Below, piece after piece: positions 37,826 through 45,526 of a DNA stretch of 64,000 bases; the stretch's first letter is position 1, and each line of letters opens with the position of its first letter. The translations under genes and the position numbers were made by a program. Under the pieces are notes generated by a model. The model did no database searches. It was not told the origin of the DNA and worked only from the letters and a program-made list of their open reading frames with translations. The DNA comes from Caldilineaceae bacterium (lineage in GTDB: Bacteria; Chloroflexota; Anaerolineae; Caldilineales; Caldilineaceae), in NCBI GenBank assembly GCA_020634815.1, contig JACKBA010000019.1:62001-126000 (forward strand), written 5' to 3'.

Positions 37826-38181
37826 GCATCCGTCTCTACTGCGACGAAGATTCGATGCGTCATGCATTGGTTGCCGCGCTGCGGTCGCGTGGACTCGATG
37901 TGACCACCGCTTTTGAAGACGGCATGATTGACCGCGAAGATGACGAACACCTGGACCATGCCAGCCAACAAGGTCGGGTCCTATTCAGCTTCAATCGCGG
38001 CGACTTCTACGACCTCCACACAGAGTACCTATCACAGGGCAAAACTCACGCTGGGATCATTCTTGCCAATCAGCAACATTATTCGGTTGGCGAGTTGATG
38101 CGCCGCATCTTGCGCCTGGCTGCATCCAGGTCTCCTGAAAAGATGCGGGATCAAGTCGAGTTCCTGAGCGCGTGGGGTTGA
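37822..38181 (+). CDS. DUF5615 PIN-like toxin
   Basis: A 119-residue PIN-like protein. The family signature IRLYCDEDSMRHALVAALRSRGLDV opens it, and GRVLFSFNRGDFYDLH carries the second acidic site (usually TxNxxDF). The ATG at 37822 overlaps the antitoxin stop. Predicted RNase; experimental support for the family is limited. Confidence 0.86.
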   Translation: MSIRLYCDEDSMRHALVAALRSRGLDVTTAFEDGMIDREDDEHLDHASQQGRVLFSFNRGDFYDLHTEYLSQGKTHAGIILANQQHYSVGELMRRILRLAASRSPEKMRDQVEFLSAWG

Positions 38182-38332
38182 GCAGGGGTGATTCCGAACC
38201 AGGTTGCTTTGGCTCAGGTTTTCTGCGATTGACTACGGCTATCTATCAGACCTGACCCAGTTGCCCCTTGGGTGCCGGCGTCTCGTCCGCTACCACGACA
38301 ATGGCGGCGCTCCCAGCTGTACATGTCTAGGG

Positions 38333-39259
38333 TTATTTCCGTTCTCGATACAAGATATAAGCGCCGCTGGCGATCGTCAGAGCTGCGCCGGCCCAGGTCA
38401 GCCAGGTCGGCACCTCGCCCCAGATCAGAAAGCCCCACATGACGTCGATGGGCAGCGCCAGGTACTCGAACGGCGCCACCACCGACGCCTCCGCCAGGCT
38501 GTAGGCGCGCGCCAGGAAATACATCCACGCCGCCCAGACCACGCCCAGCCCGGCCATGATGGCGAAGTCTACCGGCGTGGGCATGGCCCAGGGGCGAAAG
38601 AGAAAGGCGATGCTCGGATGGGCGCTGGGCATGTCGCCGGCCATAATCACCAGCGGCGCCAGGATCGACGCACCCACCAGGTAGACGAGCGTGCTGTAGT
38701 AGGACATCGTCGCGCTGCTGTCGGTCGTGTAGAGCTTGCGCGTCACCATCACCGTCAGCGCATAGAGAAAGACGGAGATGAGAATGAAGATGGAACCGAG
38801 ATTAAAGGTCGTCGTGCCGGGCCGGACGATAAGGAGCACGCCGGCAAAGCCCACGAACAGTGCCGCCCAGCGCCGCGGGCCAACCGTTTCGCCCAGAATG
38901 ACGACCGACAGCAGGGTGATCATCAGCGGGCCGGAGTTGCGGATCGCAGAGATCTCGGCCAGCGGCAGCGCGGCCAACCCCATCATAAAGGTGGTGTAGG
39001 AGAAGAACAGAAAGAGGCCGCGGCTATATTCGAGCTTGTGGCGCTGCGTCTTTGGAAGCCCGCGCCCGCCCTCGTAGCGAAAGAGCAGCAGCGTGAAGGG
39101 CAGCGCGACCAGGCTGCGCAGGATGACGATCTCCAGCACAGGGTAGGCGCCGCTGAGCCATTTGGCCGCGACGGACTGGAGCGAGATGGTGAAGAGCGCC
39201 AGCACGAGGAAGCCGACGCCGCGCACGTTGTCACTGGGTTTGGGCAAATTCCTTATCAT
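38333..39259 (-). CDS. EamA/DMT-superfamily transporter
   Basis: A 308-residue inner-membrane protein with about ten transmembrane segments in two EamA repeats. The first begins VGFLVLALFTISLQSVAAKW and the second ILISVFLYALTVMVTRKLY. The ATG at 39259 (MIRNLPKPSD) is chosen; a longer frame to 39508 overlaps the hydrolase gene and is not conserved in style. Likely exports small metabolites; the substrate is unknown. It follows the CocE-type hydrolase by 16 bp and may be co-transcribed. Confidence 0.87.
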   Translation of the reverse strand: MIRNLPKPSDNVRGVGFLVLALFTISLQSVAAKWLSGAYPVLEIVILRSLVALPFTLLLFRYEGGRGLPKTQRHKLEYSRGLFLFFSYTTFMMGLAALPLAEISAIRNSGPLMITLLSVVILGETVGPRRWAALFVGFAGVLLIVRPGTTTFNLGSIFILISVFLYALTVMVTRKLYTTDSSATMSYYSTLVYLVGASILAPLVIMAGDMPSAHPSIAFLFRPWAMPTPVDFAIMAGLGVVWAAWMYFLARAYSLAEASVVAPFEYLALPIDVMWGFLIWGEVPTWLTWAGAALTIASGAYILYRERK

Positions 39260-39275
39260 GACGGCATGGGCGCTT

Positions 39276-40994
39276 TCATCGTTCGATGATGGGAAGAAGC
39301 AGGTGAGATGGGCGCGTGGCATCGTGGAAGATGCGGTTGACTGCCGTGCGGTACTGTTCAGCAGACTCGCCGGCGATGACGCCGCCGGTGTTGCTGTTGC
39401 GGTCGAAGCGCGGGAAGTTGCTGCTCGACACCTCCAGCCGCATGCGATGGCCGGGTAGAAAGACATTTGCCGTCGCCCACAGGTTGAGCCGCACTTCATA
39501 GACTGCATCCGGTTCGAGCAGTTCCGGCTCCATCGACGAGTTGCGATAGCGCGCCCGCAGGATGCCTTCGGTCAGGATGATGGCACACCCATCGGGGTGT
39601 ACATCCACGAGTTTGCCCGTGAAGTCCGTATCGGGCGCCGATGAAGACACAAAGATGCGTAATTCGATCGGCCCGATGACCTCGACTGCCTGCTCCAGCG
39701 GCGGAGTGGAGTATACCAGCACATCGTCGCGCAGCTCGACCGCATGTTGGTCGCACGGCCCCATGGCGTTGGCGCCGGGGAGGATCACCTGGCCGCCAAC
39801 GGTCGGAACCGGGCGCAGCGGATTGTAGAGGAACACGTCCGGCGCTTCGTCGCCCGGCGGCTCGTACGAGAGCGCGCCATCCCCGCGCAGGGAGTTTGCG
39901 CCGCGGCGGCTGTGCAGGTAATAAGGGCGGTAGTTCGTGTCGGGGAGCGGCCAGTCCGCCGCCGTGCGCCATTCGTCGATCCCCATCACAAAGATCAGCA
40001 CCGGCGGCGCCTGGTCGATGCCATTATCCGCATCCTTCAGCCAGCGGTCGAACCAGCGCAGATGGATGTCGGGCAGGTCGATTGCCATGCTGCTGGCGGC
40101 AGGGCCAAATTCCCGGTCGGGGAAACTGCCGGTGAAATTCATGTGTGTCCACGGGCCGATGATCACGCGCTGGTTGCGGCGGGCGACTTCCGAGCCGCCG
40201 CGCTGCTTCATGCCCATATAGTTCTCGAAGGTGTTCCACAGGAAGATGTCGTACCAGCCACTGATGTGGAGCGCCGGCGCGGTGATGCGTTCGTAGCCGG
40301 CATTGGGGGCGATCTGCCGCCAATACGCGTCCGGCATGGGGTGCGCCAGCCAGTCGCGATAGAAGCCGGCGTATTCTTGAATGAAGGGATGGGCGGCGAG
40401 GGGCAATTCGTTCAGGGCGCCATCCACATCGAACGGAAGGTCGCTGTCGAGCAGTTGCTCGCCACGGGCGGCGCGGCGCGCCATCTCTGCGGGCACAATG
40501 TTGGCGACCACCCAGCGCAAGTCGTGCAGCACCTTGGCGCCTCCCTGATAGGAGCAGCCCTCGTAGCAATCCGAGAAGGTGATCGACGGCGCCATCGCTT
40601 GCAGGGCGGGCGGCTGTTCGCGCGCCGGCAGTAACTGCGTGCCGCCAAGATACGAACCGCCAAACGTGCCAATCCGGCCATTCGACCACGGCTGCGCGGC
40701 GGCCCAGGCAAAGGTATCGACGCCGTCGGCGGTCTCCTGGATTTGTGGGTTGAACACACCCTCGGAGGCATAGCGTCCGCGCACATCCTGCACGACGACC
40801 GTATAGCCGGCCTGCACTGCTGCCAGAACGTCGAAGGTGCTGTTACCGGCTAGAATGCCATCCTTGTCGTAAGGCGTGCGCGCTACCAGCACCGGCGCAG
40901 GCGCACCATCTGCCAACCGAAAGATGTCGGTGGCAAGGCGAACGCCATCGCGCGTGGGGACCATGATGTTTTTGTCAATCAGGATTGTGGGCAT
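39276..40994 (-). CDS. CocE/NonD-family serine hydrolase (X-Pro dipeptidyl-peptidase S15 type)
   Basis: A 572-residue alpha/beta hydrolase with a C-terminal jelly-roll. The nucleophile elbow is FGGSYLGGTQ (Ser near residue 113), the catalytic His is in VIIGPWTHMNFTGSF, and the C-terminal domain includes GHRMRLEVSSSNFPRFDRN. No export signal is seen. The family hydrolyses esters (cocaine esterase) or amides; the substrate here is unknown. Confidence 0.9.
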   Translation of the reverse strand: MPTILIDKNIMVPTRDGVRLATDIFRLADGAPAPVLVARTPYDKDGILAGNSTFDVLAAVQAGYTVVVQDVRGRYASEGVFNPQIQETADGVDTFAWAAAQPWSNGRIGTFGGSYLGGTQLLPAREQPPALQAMAPSITFSDCYEGCSYQGGAKVLHDLRWVVANIVPAEMARRAARGEQLLDSDLPFDVDGALNELPLAAHPFIQEYAGFYRDWLAHPMPDAYWRQIAPNAGYERITAPALHISGWYDIFLWNTFENYMGMKQRGGSEVARRNQRVIIGPWTHMNFTGSFPDREFGPAASSMAIDLPDIHLRWFDRWLKDADNGIDQAPPVLIFVMGIDEWRTAADWPLPDTNYRPYYLHSRRGANSLRGDGALSYEPPGDEAPDVFLYNPLRPVPTVGGQVILPGANAMGPCDQHAVELRDDVLVYSTPPLEQAVEVIGPIELRIFVSSSAPDTDFTGKLVDVHPDGCAIILTEGILRARYRNSSMEPELLEPDAVYEVRLNLWATANVFLPGHRMRLEVSSSNFPRFDRNSNTGGVIAGESAEQYRTAVNRIFHDATRPSHLLLPIIER

Positions 40995-41052
40995 GGCCGG
41001 TCTCCTGCGTCAATCGTTCCTTGCTTGCCGAAATAGCGTTTCGCAGTGGCGT

Positions 41053-42612
41053 TCACCGCTTGGAAAACCGCTCGTGGAAGGTGTAGCGCGCACGATGTCG
41101 ATCTACCATAACCTGCGGCTGCACGTCCCAGACCATGTACCGCACCTCCGCACCCTCGTCCGCGCGCGGCCAGACCGGCAGCCCGGGGCCGTTCGGGTCG
41201 CCGCGCTTGACGAAGTTGGCGTAGTAGCCCTGCATCAATGCCGAGACCTGCTCATCCTCCGCCGTCCAGGCGTAGACCTGATTGGTGGCCAGGTTGCCCA
41301 GCGCATACTCGATATCGGCGGAATGCACCGCACCTTTGGCCGGCGGCATGGCGATGGCCTGGGCCGCCGCGTCCGCGTCGCGGATCACACCGCCGGCCAG
41401 CCCGGCCACGGCGTCGCTCATCTCCGGTACCATGGGCGGGCGCGGGTGGGTGTAGTAGTAGCGATAGACCGGGCAGCCCGCTTTGCGATGGCCGTCCGCC
41501 CACTGCCAGGTGCTATGGACCAGGAACCGGTCGCCGGCCAGGGCAGTGGCGGACGCTTGCACCTCCTCCACCGTCGCGCCGGGGTATAGTTTGAGCACTT
41601 CGCCGGCGCGGTCGCCGTACAGTTCTCGCACCACCGCGGCGTAGTTGGCCGGGGTCGGTTTGCGCTCGCCCAGCAAGGCGATGGCGGGCATTTCCTCGGA
41701 GTTCCAGCCGATCATCAGCGGCACACGCGCCTGCTCACCGGCGGCAAGCATCGCCACGGGCGACCTGGGGAAGAAACAGCCGTCGATCACGCTGGGGAAT
41801 TCGTGCGGCGCCATCCCTGCGGTGGCATCCAGCAGCGTCTGCGCCGGTATCGCGCGCAGCGCCGCCAGCGACGGCGCGCCGATCTTCTGCGCAAAGGCCA
41901 GCCAGCGTTGCTCCGCCTCCTCCAGCGGGATGGGCGGCAGCGCGCCGATCCCGCCGCTCGAGCCAATCGCACCGGCTATCAGATCCTTCGACAGCGGCGA
42001 AACCATCTGCGCGTTGACCGACATCGACCCGGCCGACTCGCCGGCGATCGTCACCCGGCCGGGGTCGCCGCCAAAGGCTGCGATGTTGTCGCGCACCCAG
42101 CGCAGCGCGGCGTTCTGATCCAGGAAACCATAGTTCCCGGCGCAGCCGTGCGGCGACTCGGCGCGCAGCTCCGGGTGGGCGAACAGGCCGAAAATGTTCA
42201 GCCGGTAGTTGACCGTCACGGTGACGATGCCGCGCCGGGCCAGCGCCGCGCCATCGTAGCGCGGCTCGGAGCCGTCGCCGGCAATGAAGCCGCCGCCATA
42301 GAAGTAGACCAGCACCGGCAGCCGCGCCGCGTCGGAGGGGTCGGGCGTCCACACATTCAAGTAGAGACAATCCTCACTCATCCCGTTGGCGCGGAAGTTC
42401 ATGTCGCCAAAGACGGGCAGTTGCATGGCGCGCGGGCCAAAGTGCGTGGCGTCGCGGACGCCGGACCATGACTCGACCGGCTGGGGCGCCTGCCAGCGGA
42501 GATCGCCGACCGGCGGTGCGGCGAAGGGGATGCCTTTGAAGCTGTGCACGCCCGTGCCTTCATCGTGCGTACCCGACACCTTGCCGGTAGCCGTCATTAC
42601 GGGTGATGTCAT
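41053..42612 (-). CDS. type B carboxylesterase
   Basis: A 519-residue esterase. ATG 42612 (MTSPVMTATG) is preferred; an in-frame codon at 42672 falls inside an inverted repeat. Motifs: FKGIPFAAPPVGDLRWQAP, EDCLYLNVWTPD, the oxyanion loop VYFYGGGFIAGDG, and the nucleophile elbow IAGESAGSMS. No signal peptide is seen, unlike many eukaryotic relatives. Likely hydrolyses aryl or alkyl esters. It lies 58 bp upstream of the CocE-type gene on the same strand. Confidence 0.92.
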   Translation of the reverse strand: MTSPVMTATGKVSGTHDEGTGVHSFKGIPFAAPPVGDLRWQAPQPVESWSGVRDATHFGPRAMQLPVFGDMNFRANGMSEDCLYLNVWTPDPSDAARLPVLVYFYGGGFIAGDGSEPRYDGAALARRGIVTVTVNYRLNIFGLFAHPELRAESPHGCAGNYGFLDQNAALRWVRDNIAAFGGDPGRVTIAGESAGSMSVNAQMVSPLSKDLIAGAIGSSGGIGALPPIPLEEAEQRWLAFAQKIGAPSLAALRAIPAQTLLDATAGMAPHEFPSVIDGCFFPRSPVAMLAAGEQARVPLMIGWNSEEMPAIALLGERKPTPANYAAVVRELYGDRAGEVLKLYPGATVEEVQASATALAGDRFLVHSTWQWADGHRKAGCPVYRYYYTHPRPPMVPEMSDAVAGLAGGVIRDADAAAQAIAMPPAKGAVHSADIEYALGNLATNQVYAWTAEDEQVSALMQGYYANFVKRGDPNGPGLPVWPRADEGAEVRYMVWDVQPQVMVDRHRARYTFHERFSKR

Positions 42613-42669
42613 GCGTTCGTCGCCGTCCTTTCGCCCGCTACGGGGCAGACCGGTAATTTCGATTTTGCT

Positions 42670-42725
42670 CACGCGAAGCCGCGACGGAAGACATCTTTAG
42701 CTTCGCGCCTTCGCGGCTTCGCGTG
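42670..42725. repeat. perfect 15-bp inverted repeat, GCGAAG-type
   Basis: CACGCGAAGCCGCGA (42670-42684) and TCGCGGCTTCGCGTG (42711-42725) pair over 15 bp around a 26-nt loop that itself contains TTCGCGCCTTCGCGG. Resembles family A in layout but not in wording. It lies between the DUF2255 gene and the esterase gene. Confidence 0.75.
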
Positions 42726-42748
42726 GGCCAAGAGCGCAAAGGGCCTGT

Positions 42749-43129
42749 TTATGCTGGGCGCGGCGTCAACTTGATCGTCGTCGCGCGTACCTCAGGCGTC
42801 AGCATAGGCGCCACATACTGCGGATAGCGGCCATACTTCGTGCGGTAGGCGGCGTCAACCTTGTCATTGACGGCAGGATCGGTTTCTGCGACGAAGGCGA
42901 CATCCTTCTCCACGCCGCCGGCCGAGATGTGCCCTGCATGCTGCACCTGCACGCCGCGAAACCACGCACTGTCGCGCCCTCGGTAGGAGCGCACGTACAA
43001 CTCGTCGCCGACGCACACCACCCAGATGATGACCGGCTTGCGCAGTGTGCCGTCCTGGCGGAGCGGGGCGATCTCCAGCTCTTCGGCACTGCCGATCTTG
43101 TCGAGTTCTGCGCTCGTCCAAACACTCAT
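42749..43129 (-). CDS. DUF2255-family protein
   Basis: A 126-residue protein matching DUF2255 by its opening (WTSAELDKIGSAEELEIAPLRQDGTLRKP), then VIIWVVCVGDELYVRSYRGRDSAWFRGV. It resembles split-barrel flavin/nucleotide-binding folds in outline, but the function is unknown. Next to an SDR gene on the same strand, separated by a hairpin. Confidence 0.82.
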   Translation of the reverse strand: MSVWTSAELDKIGSAEELEIAPLRQDGTLRKPVIIWVVCVGDELYVRSYRGRDSAWFRGVQVQHAGHISAGGVEKDVAFVAETDPAVNDKVDAAYRTKYGRYPQYVAPMLTPEVRATTIKLTPRPA

Positions 43130-43147
43130 GAATTGTCTCCTTGCAGC

Positions 43148-43180
43148 ACCTTCCGGGAAGCTGTGAGCTTCCCGGAAGGT
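43148..43180. terminator. perfect 15-bp hairpin between SDR and DUF2255 genes
   Basis: ACCTTCCGGGAAGCT and AGCTTCCCGGAAGGT pair fully around a GTG loop. No U-run follows on either strand. The GGAAGCT/AGCTTCC core matches the hairpin nested at 30541-30566, so it may be a dispersed element rather than a plain terminator. Confidence 0.6.
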
Positions 43181-43199
43181 TGCAACACGTAGCTTGGGT

Positions 43200-43934
43200 T
43201 CAATTGGGAAACGCGATGCCCGTCATCGCCCCGCAGATGCTCAACAACCGCTCTTGCAGCGCGATGTCGCCGGCTTGCGGGTTGCAGGGAGTTGCCGTCC
43301 GATGATAGAAATACTGCCCGCTCACTTGCGTAGCCCGGTCCTCGCTCACCGCCAGCCAGACCTGGGTTTCGTAGCCTTGCTGAAGATCGTCCGACGCACC
43401 CGGTCCGCCCATCTTCGTCGGCACCCACCCCGGATCGACGGCGTTGGCGTAGACATCCGGCCACTTGTGCGCCACGGCCATGCACAGCATTGTGACATAG
43501 AGCTTCGAGTCGGAATAGCTGACCCGGCTCTGATCCCTGGCGAGCTGCTCCAGGTGGGCGCGCCCTTGCAGGTGCATGTCTGAACTCAGGTAAATCAAAC
43601 GGTCGGGGCGGTGCATCAGGCAGGTGAGGAGATAGGGCGCCACCGTATTGACGATGAACACCTCGCGCGCCGAAGCCCGATAGACGCCGGCGTTATGGAT
43701 CACGGCGTCGAAGCGCCCCCACGCGTTGGCAGCCTCAGCAACCTGCCTGATGTCGTCGACATCGGACAGATCGCCCACGATGACGTGCGCGGCGCCGGGC
43801 ACGCTCTGTTGTGCATGGCGTGCCCGTTCGGCGTTGCGCGCGTGCAGGACAACCTGGTGTCCCTGATAGACCAATGCCTTGGCTGCCAGTTGGCCTAATC
43901 CATCGGCCGACCCGGTGACGAATATAGTTGCCAT
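43200..43934 (-). CDS. short-chain dehydrogenase/reductase
   Basis: A 244-residue NAD(P)-dependent oxidoreductase. The cofactor loop TGSADGLG replaces the usual TGxxxGxG, NAG is present in VIHNAGVY, the catalytic Ser is in LIYLSSDMH and the Tyr/Lys pair in YSDSKLY. LHARNAERAR after strand 2 points to NADPH. Substrate unknown. Confidence 0.9.
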   Translation of the reverse strand: MATIFVTGSADGLGQLAAKALVYQGHQVVLHARNAERARHAQQSVPGAAHVIVGDLSDVDDIRQVAEAANAWGRFDAVIHNAGVYRASAREVFIVNTVAPYLLTCLMHRPDRLIYLSSDMHLQGRAHLEQLARDQSRVSYSDSKLYVTMLCMAVAHKWPDVYANAVDPGWVPTKMGGPGASDDLQQGYETQVWLAVSEDRATQVSGQYFYHRTATPCNPQAGDIALQERLLSICGAMTGIAFPN

Positions 43935-43944
43935 CTACATCACT

Positions 43945-43980
43945 CTTCGTTTCTCTGCATCTTTGCGCCTTTGCGTCAGA
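43945..43980. repeat. single arm of the CGCAGAG-type repeat
   Basis: TTTCTCTGCATCTTTGCGCC and TTTGCGTCAGA match the right arm of the repeat at 36297-36398, but no complementary left arm is nearby. It is probably a decayed copy. Confidence 0.55.
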
Positions 43981-44004
43981 AGTGGCTGCTCTCCAGATGA
44001 TTTT

Positions 44005-44889
44005 CTAGAGGTCGGCTACGGCCGGGATGATTTCCCTGGCAAAGGTCTCCAGCGGCGTGATCTTGTAGACGTCCGGCATGTTGAAGATCGCGTGGGTGAA
44101 GCCCATCGCGGCGTACGTCTTGATCCGGCTGATGACGCTTGCTGCGGTGTCATCACCGGAGAGATGCACGGTGGCGAGCGACGTCTTCTCGACGCTGTCG
44201 TAAGCGCGGCCCAGCGCGTCGCAATGGCGCTTGAGGTCGTCGATGGCCTTTTGCATGTTCTCCGCGCCCACCCAGTCGCCAATGTTGCAGGCGTCGGCGT
44301 ACTGCGCCACCATGCGCAGCGTCTTGTTCGGCCCCGTGCCCCCCACCATGATGCGCGGGTGCGGCGTGGAGAGCGGGCGCGGGTTGTTGGTGATGGCCGG
44401 TGCGGACAGGTGCTTGCCCTCGAATGAGATCTCGTCGCCGGCCCAGAGCGCCTTTGCCAGTTGCAGATTGTCCTCCAGCAGTTCGAAGCGCTCGGCGGTC
44501 GGCGGATAGGGGATGCCGTAGCCCTTGGCCTCGTCTTCATACCACGCGGCGCCGATGCCGAGATAGGTGCGGCCACCGGCCAGGATATCCACCGTGTTCA
44601 TCATTTTCAGCAGCACGGCGGGGTGGCGATAGATCACGCCCGTGACCAGCACGCCAAGATAGGCCTTCTCCGTCAGCCCGGCAAAGTAGCCGAGCGTGGA
44701 GTAGGCCTCCAACATTGGGTCGGTGTACGCCTCGCCGAACATGCCCTTGATCTGGTAGTAATGGTCCATCACCCATAGGCTGTAGAAGCCGCCTGCCTCA
44801 GCGGTGGTGACGATCTCCTTCAGCTTGGGACGAATCGCCGCCGTGCCGCCGGGGTACTTGAAGGATGGAATTTGCAGTCCAACGTGCAT
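44005..44889 (-). CDS. LLM-class F420-dependent oxidoreductase
   Basis: A 294-residue luciferase-like monooxygenase-fold enzyme. Motifs are LWVMDHYYQIKG, LGVLVTGVIYRHPAVLLKMMNTVDILAGGRTYLGIGAAWYEDEAKGYG and PRIMVGGTGPNKTLRMVAQYADACNI, all typical of the F420-dependent branch. A very strong GGAGGT site lies before the ATG. It is 31 bp downstream of a MerR regulator on the same strand, and so should be induced with it. The substrate is unknown. Confidence 0.9.
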   Translation of the reverse strand: MHVGLQIPSFKYPGGTAAIRPKLKEIVTTAEAGGFYSLWVMDHYYQIKGMFGEAYTDPMLEAYSTLGYFAGLTEKAYLGVLVTGVIYRHPAVLLKMMNTVDILAGGRTYLGIGAAWYEDEAKGYGIPYPPTAERFELLEDNLQLAKALWAGDEISFEGKHLSAPAITNNPRPLSTPHPRIMVGGTGPNKTLRMVAQYADACNIGDWVGAENMQKAIDDLKRHCDALGRAYDSVEKTSLATVHLSGDDTAASVISRIKTYAAMGFTHAIFNMPDVYKITPLETFAREIIPAVADL

Positions 44890-44920
44890 GGTAGACCTCC
44901 TGTGAAAAATGGTTTGCCGG

Positions 44921-45322
44921 TTACGGCGCCTGCGCGGGGAGCCGGTTCTCCGATAGCGCCTGCTCCGCTTTCAAGACGCCTTCTTCATAGCCTTGGATCT
45001 TCTGGTTCAACAAGTCCAGGGTTTCCTGCATCTCTGCCATTTTGGCGATCAGTTGTGCGCGCTGCTCCTGCAAGATCATCTTGCGGGCTGCGATGGTTGC
45101 GTCGCCCTGCTCCACCAGTGCGAAATAGTCGATCAGCACCTCGATGGGCAGCCCTGCGCTCCGCATGCACTTGACGAAGTCAATCCGCCGCACGTCCTGC
45201 TCGCCGTAGTTTCTAATCCCGCTTTCCGAGCGATGGATCGGCGGGAGAAGGCCGATCTTTTCGTAATAGCGCAACGTATCCGCCGATAGCCCCGACTGTT
45301 CACTGACCTCGGATATCTTCAT
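44921..45322 (-). CDS. MerR-family transcriptional regulator
   Basis: A 133-residue activator from ATG 45322 (GGAGGTGAG upstream). The winged helix-turn-helix is MKISEVSEQSGLSADTLRYYEKIGLLPP, followed by the R-rich wing and a long dimer coiled coil (about 80-122). There is only one Cys (in VKCMRS), so it lacks the metal-binding Cys sets of MerR, CueR or SoxR and probably senses an organic ligand or stress. It reads the promoter at 45342-45372 and likely controls itself and the F420 oxidoreductase. Confidence 0.9.
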   Translation of the reverse strand: MKISEVSEQSGLSADTLRYYEKIGLLPPIHRSESGIRNYGEQDVRRIDFVKCMRSAGLPIEVLIDYFALVEQGDATIAARKMILQEQRAQLIAKMAEMQETLDLLNQKIQGYEEGVLKAEQALSENRLPAQAP

Positions 45323-45341
45323 CTGCTCACCTCCCCGGCAA

Positions 45342-45372
45342 AGTGTAACACCTGGAGTTAACTCCAAGTCAA
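45342..45372 (-). promoter_or_regulatory. MerR-type promoter with 19-bp spacer and operator palindrome
   Basis: On the minus strand TTGACT (45367-45372) and TACACT (45342-45347) are 19 bp apart, the over-long spacing that MerR proteins correct by twisting DNA. Within the spacer lies TGGAGTTAACTCCA (45353-45366), a perfect 14-nt palindrome and the evident operator. Confidence 0.85.
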
Positions 45373-45526
45373 GGGCGAATATCGGATCTGCAATCGGACA
45401 ACTTGCCGCCCGATTGCCGGCGCCTGACAATCAGCTACGCTGGGGATGTTCGAGGGGGCGATGGCAGACGGGACGCGGCCTGCTGCACCAGTGGCGTCGC
45501 CTGGGGCGCGCCGAATGGTAAGCCCT

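Noticed and set aside
43148..43180. Classical Rho-independent terminator
   Set aside because: The stem is strong but no U-run follows on either strand, so only a hairpin is claimed.
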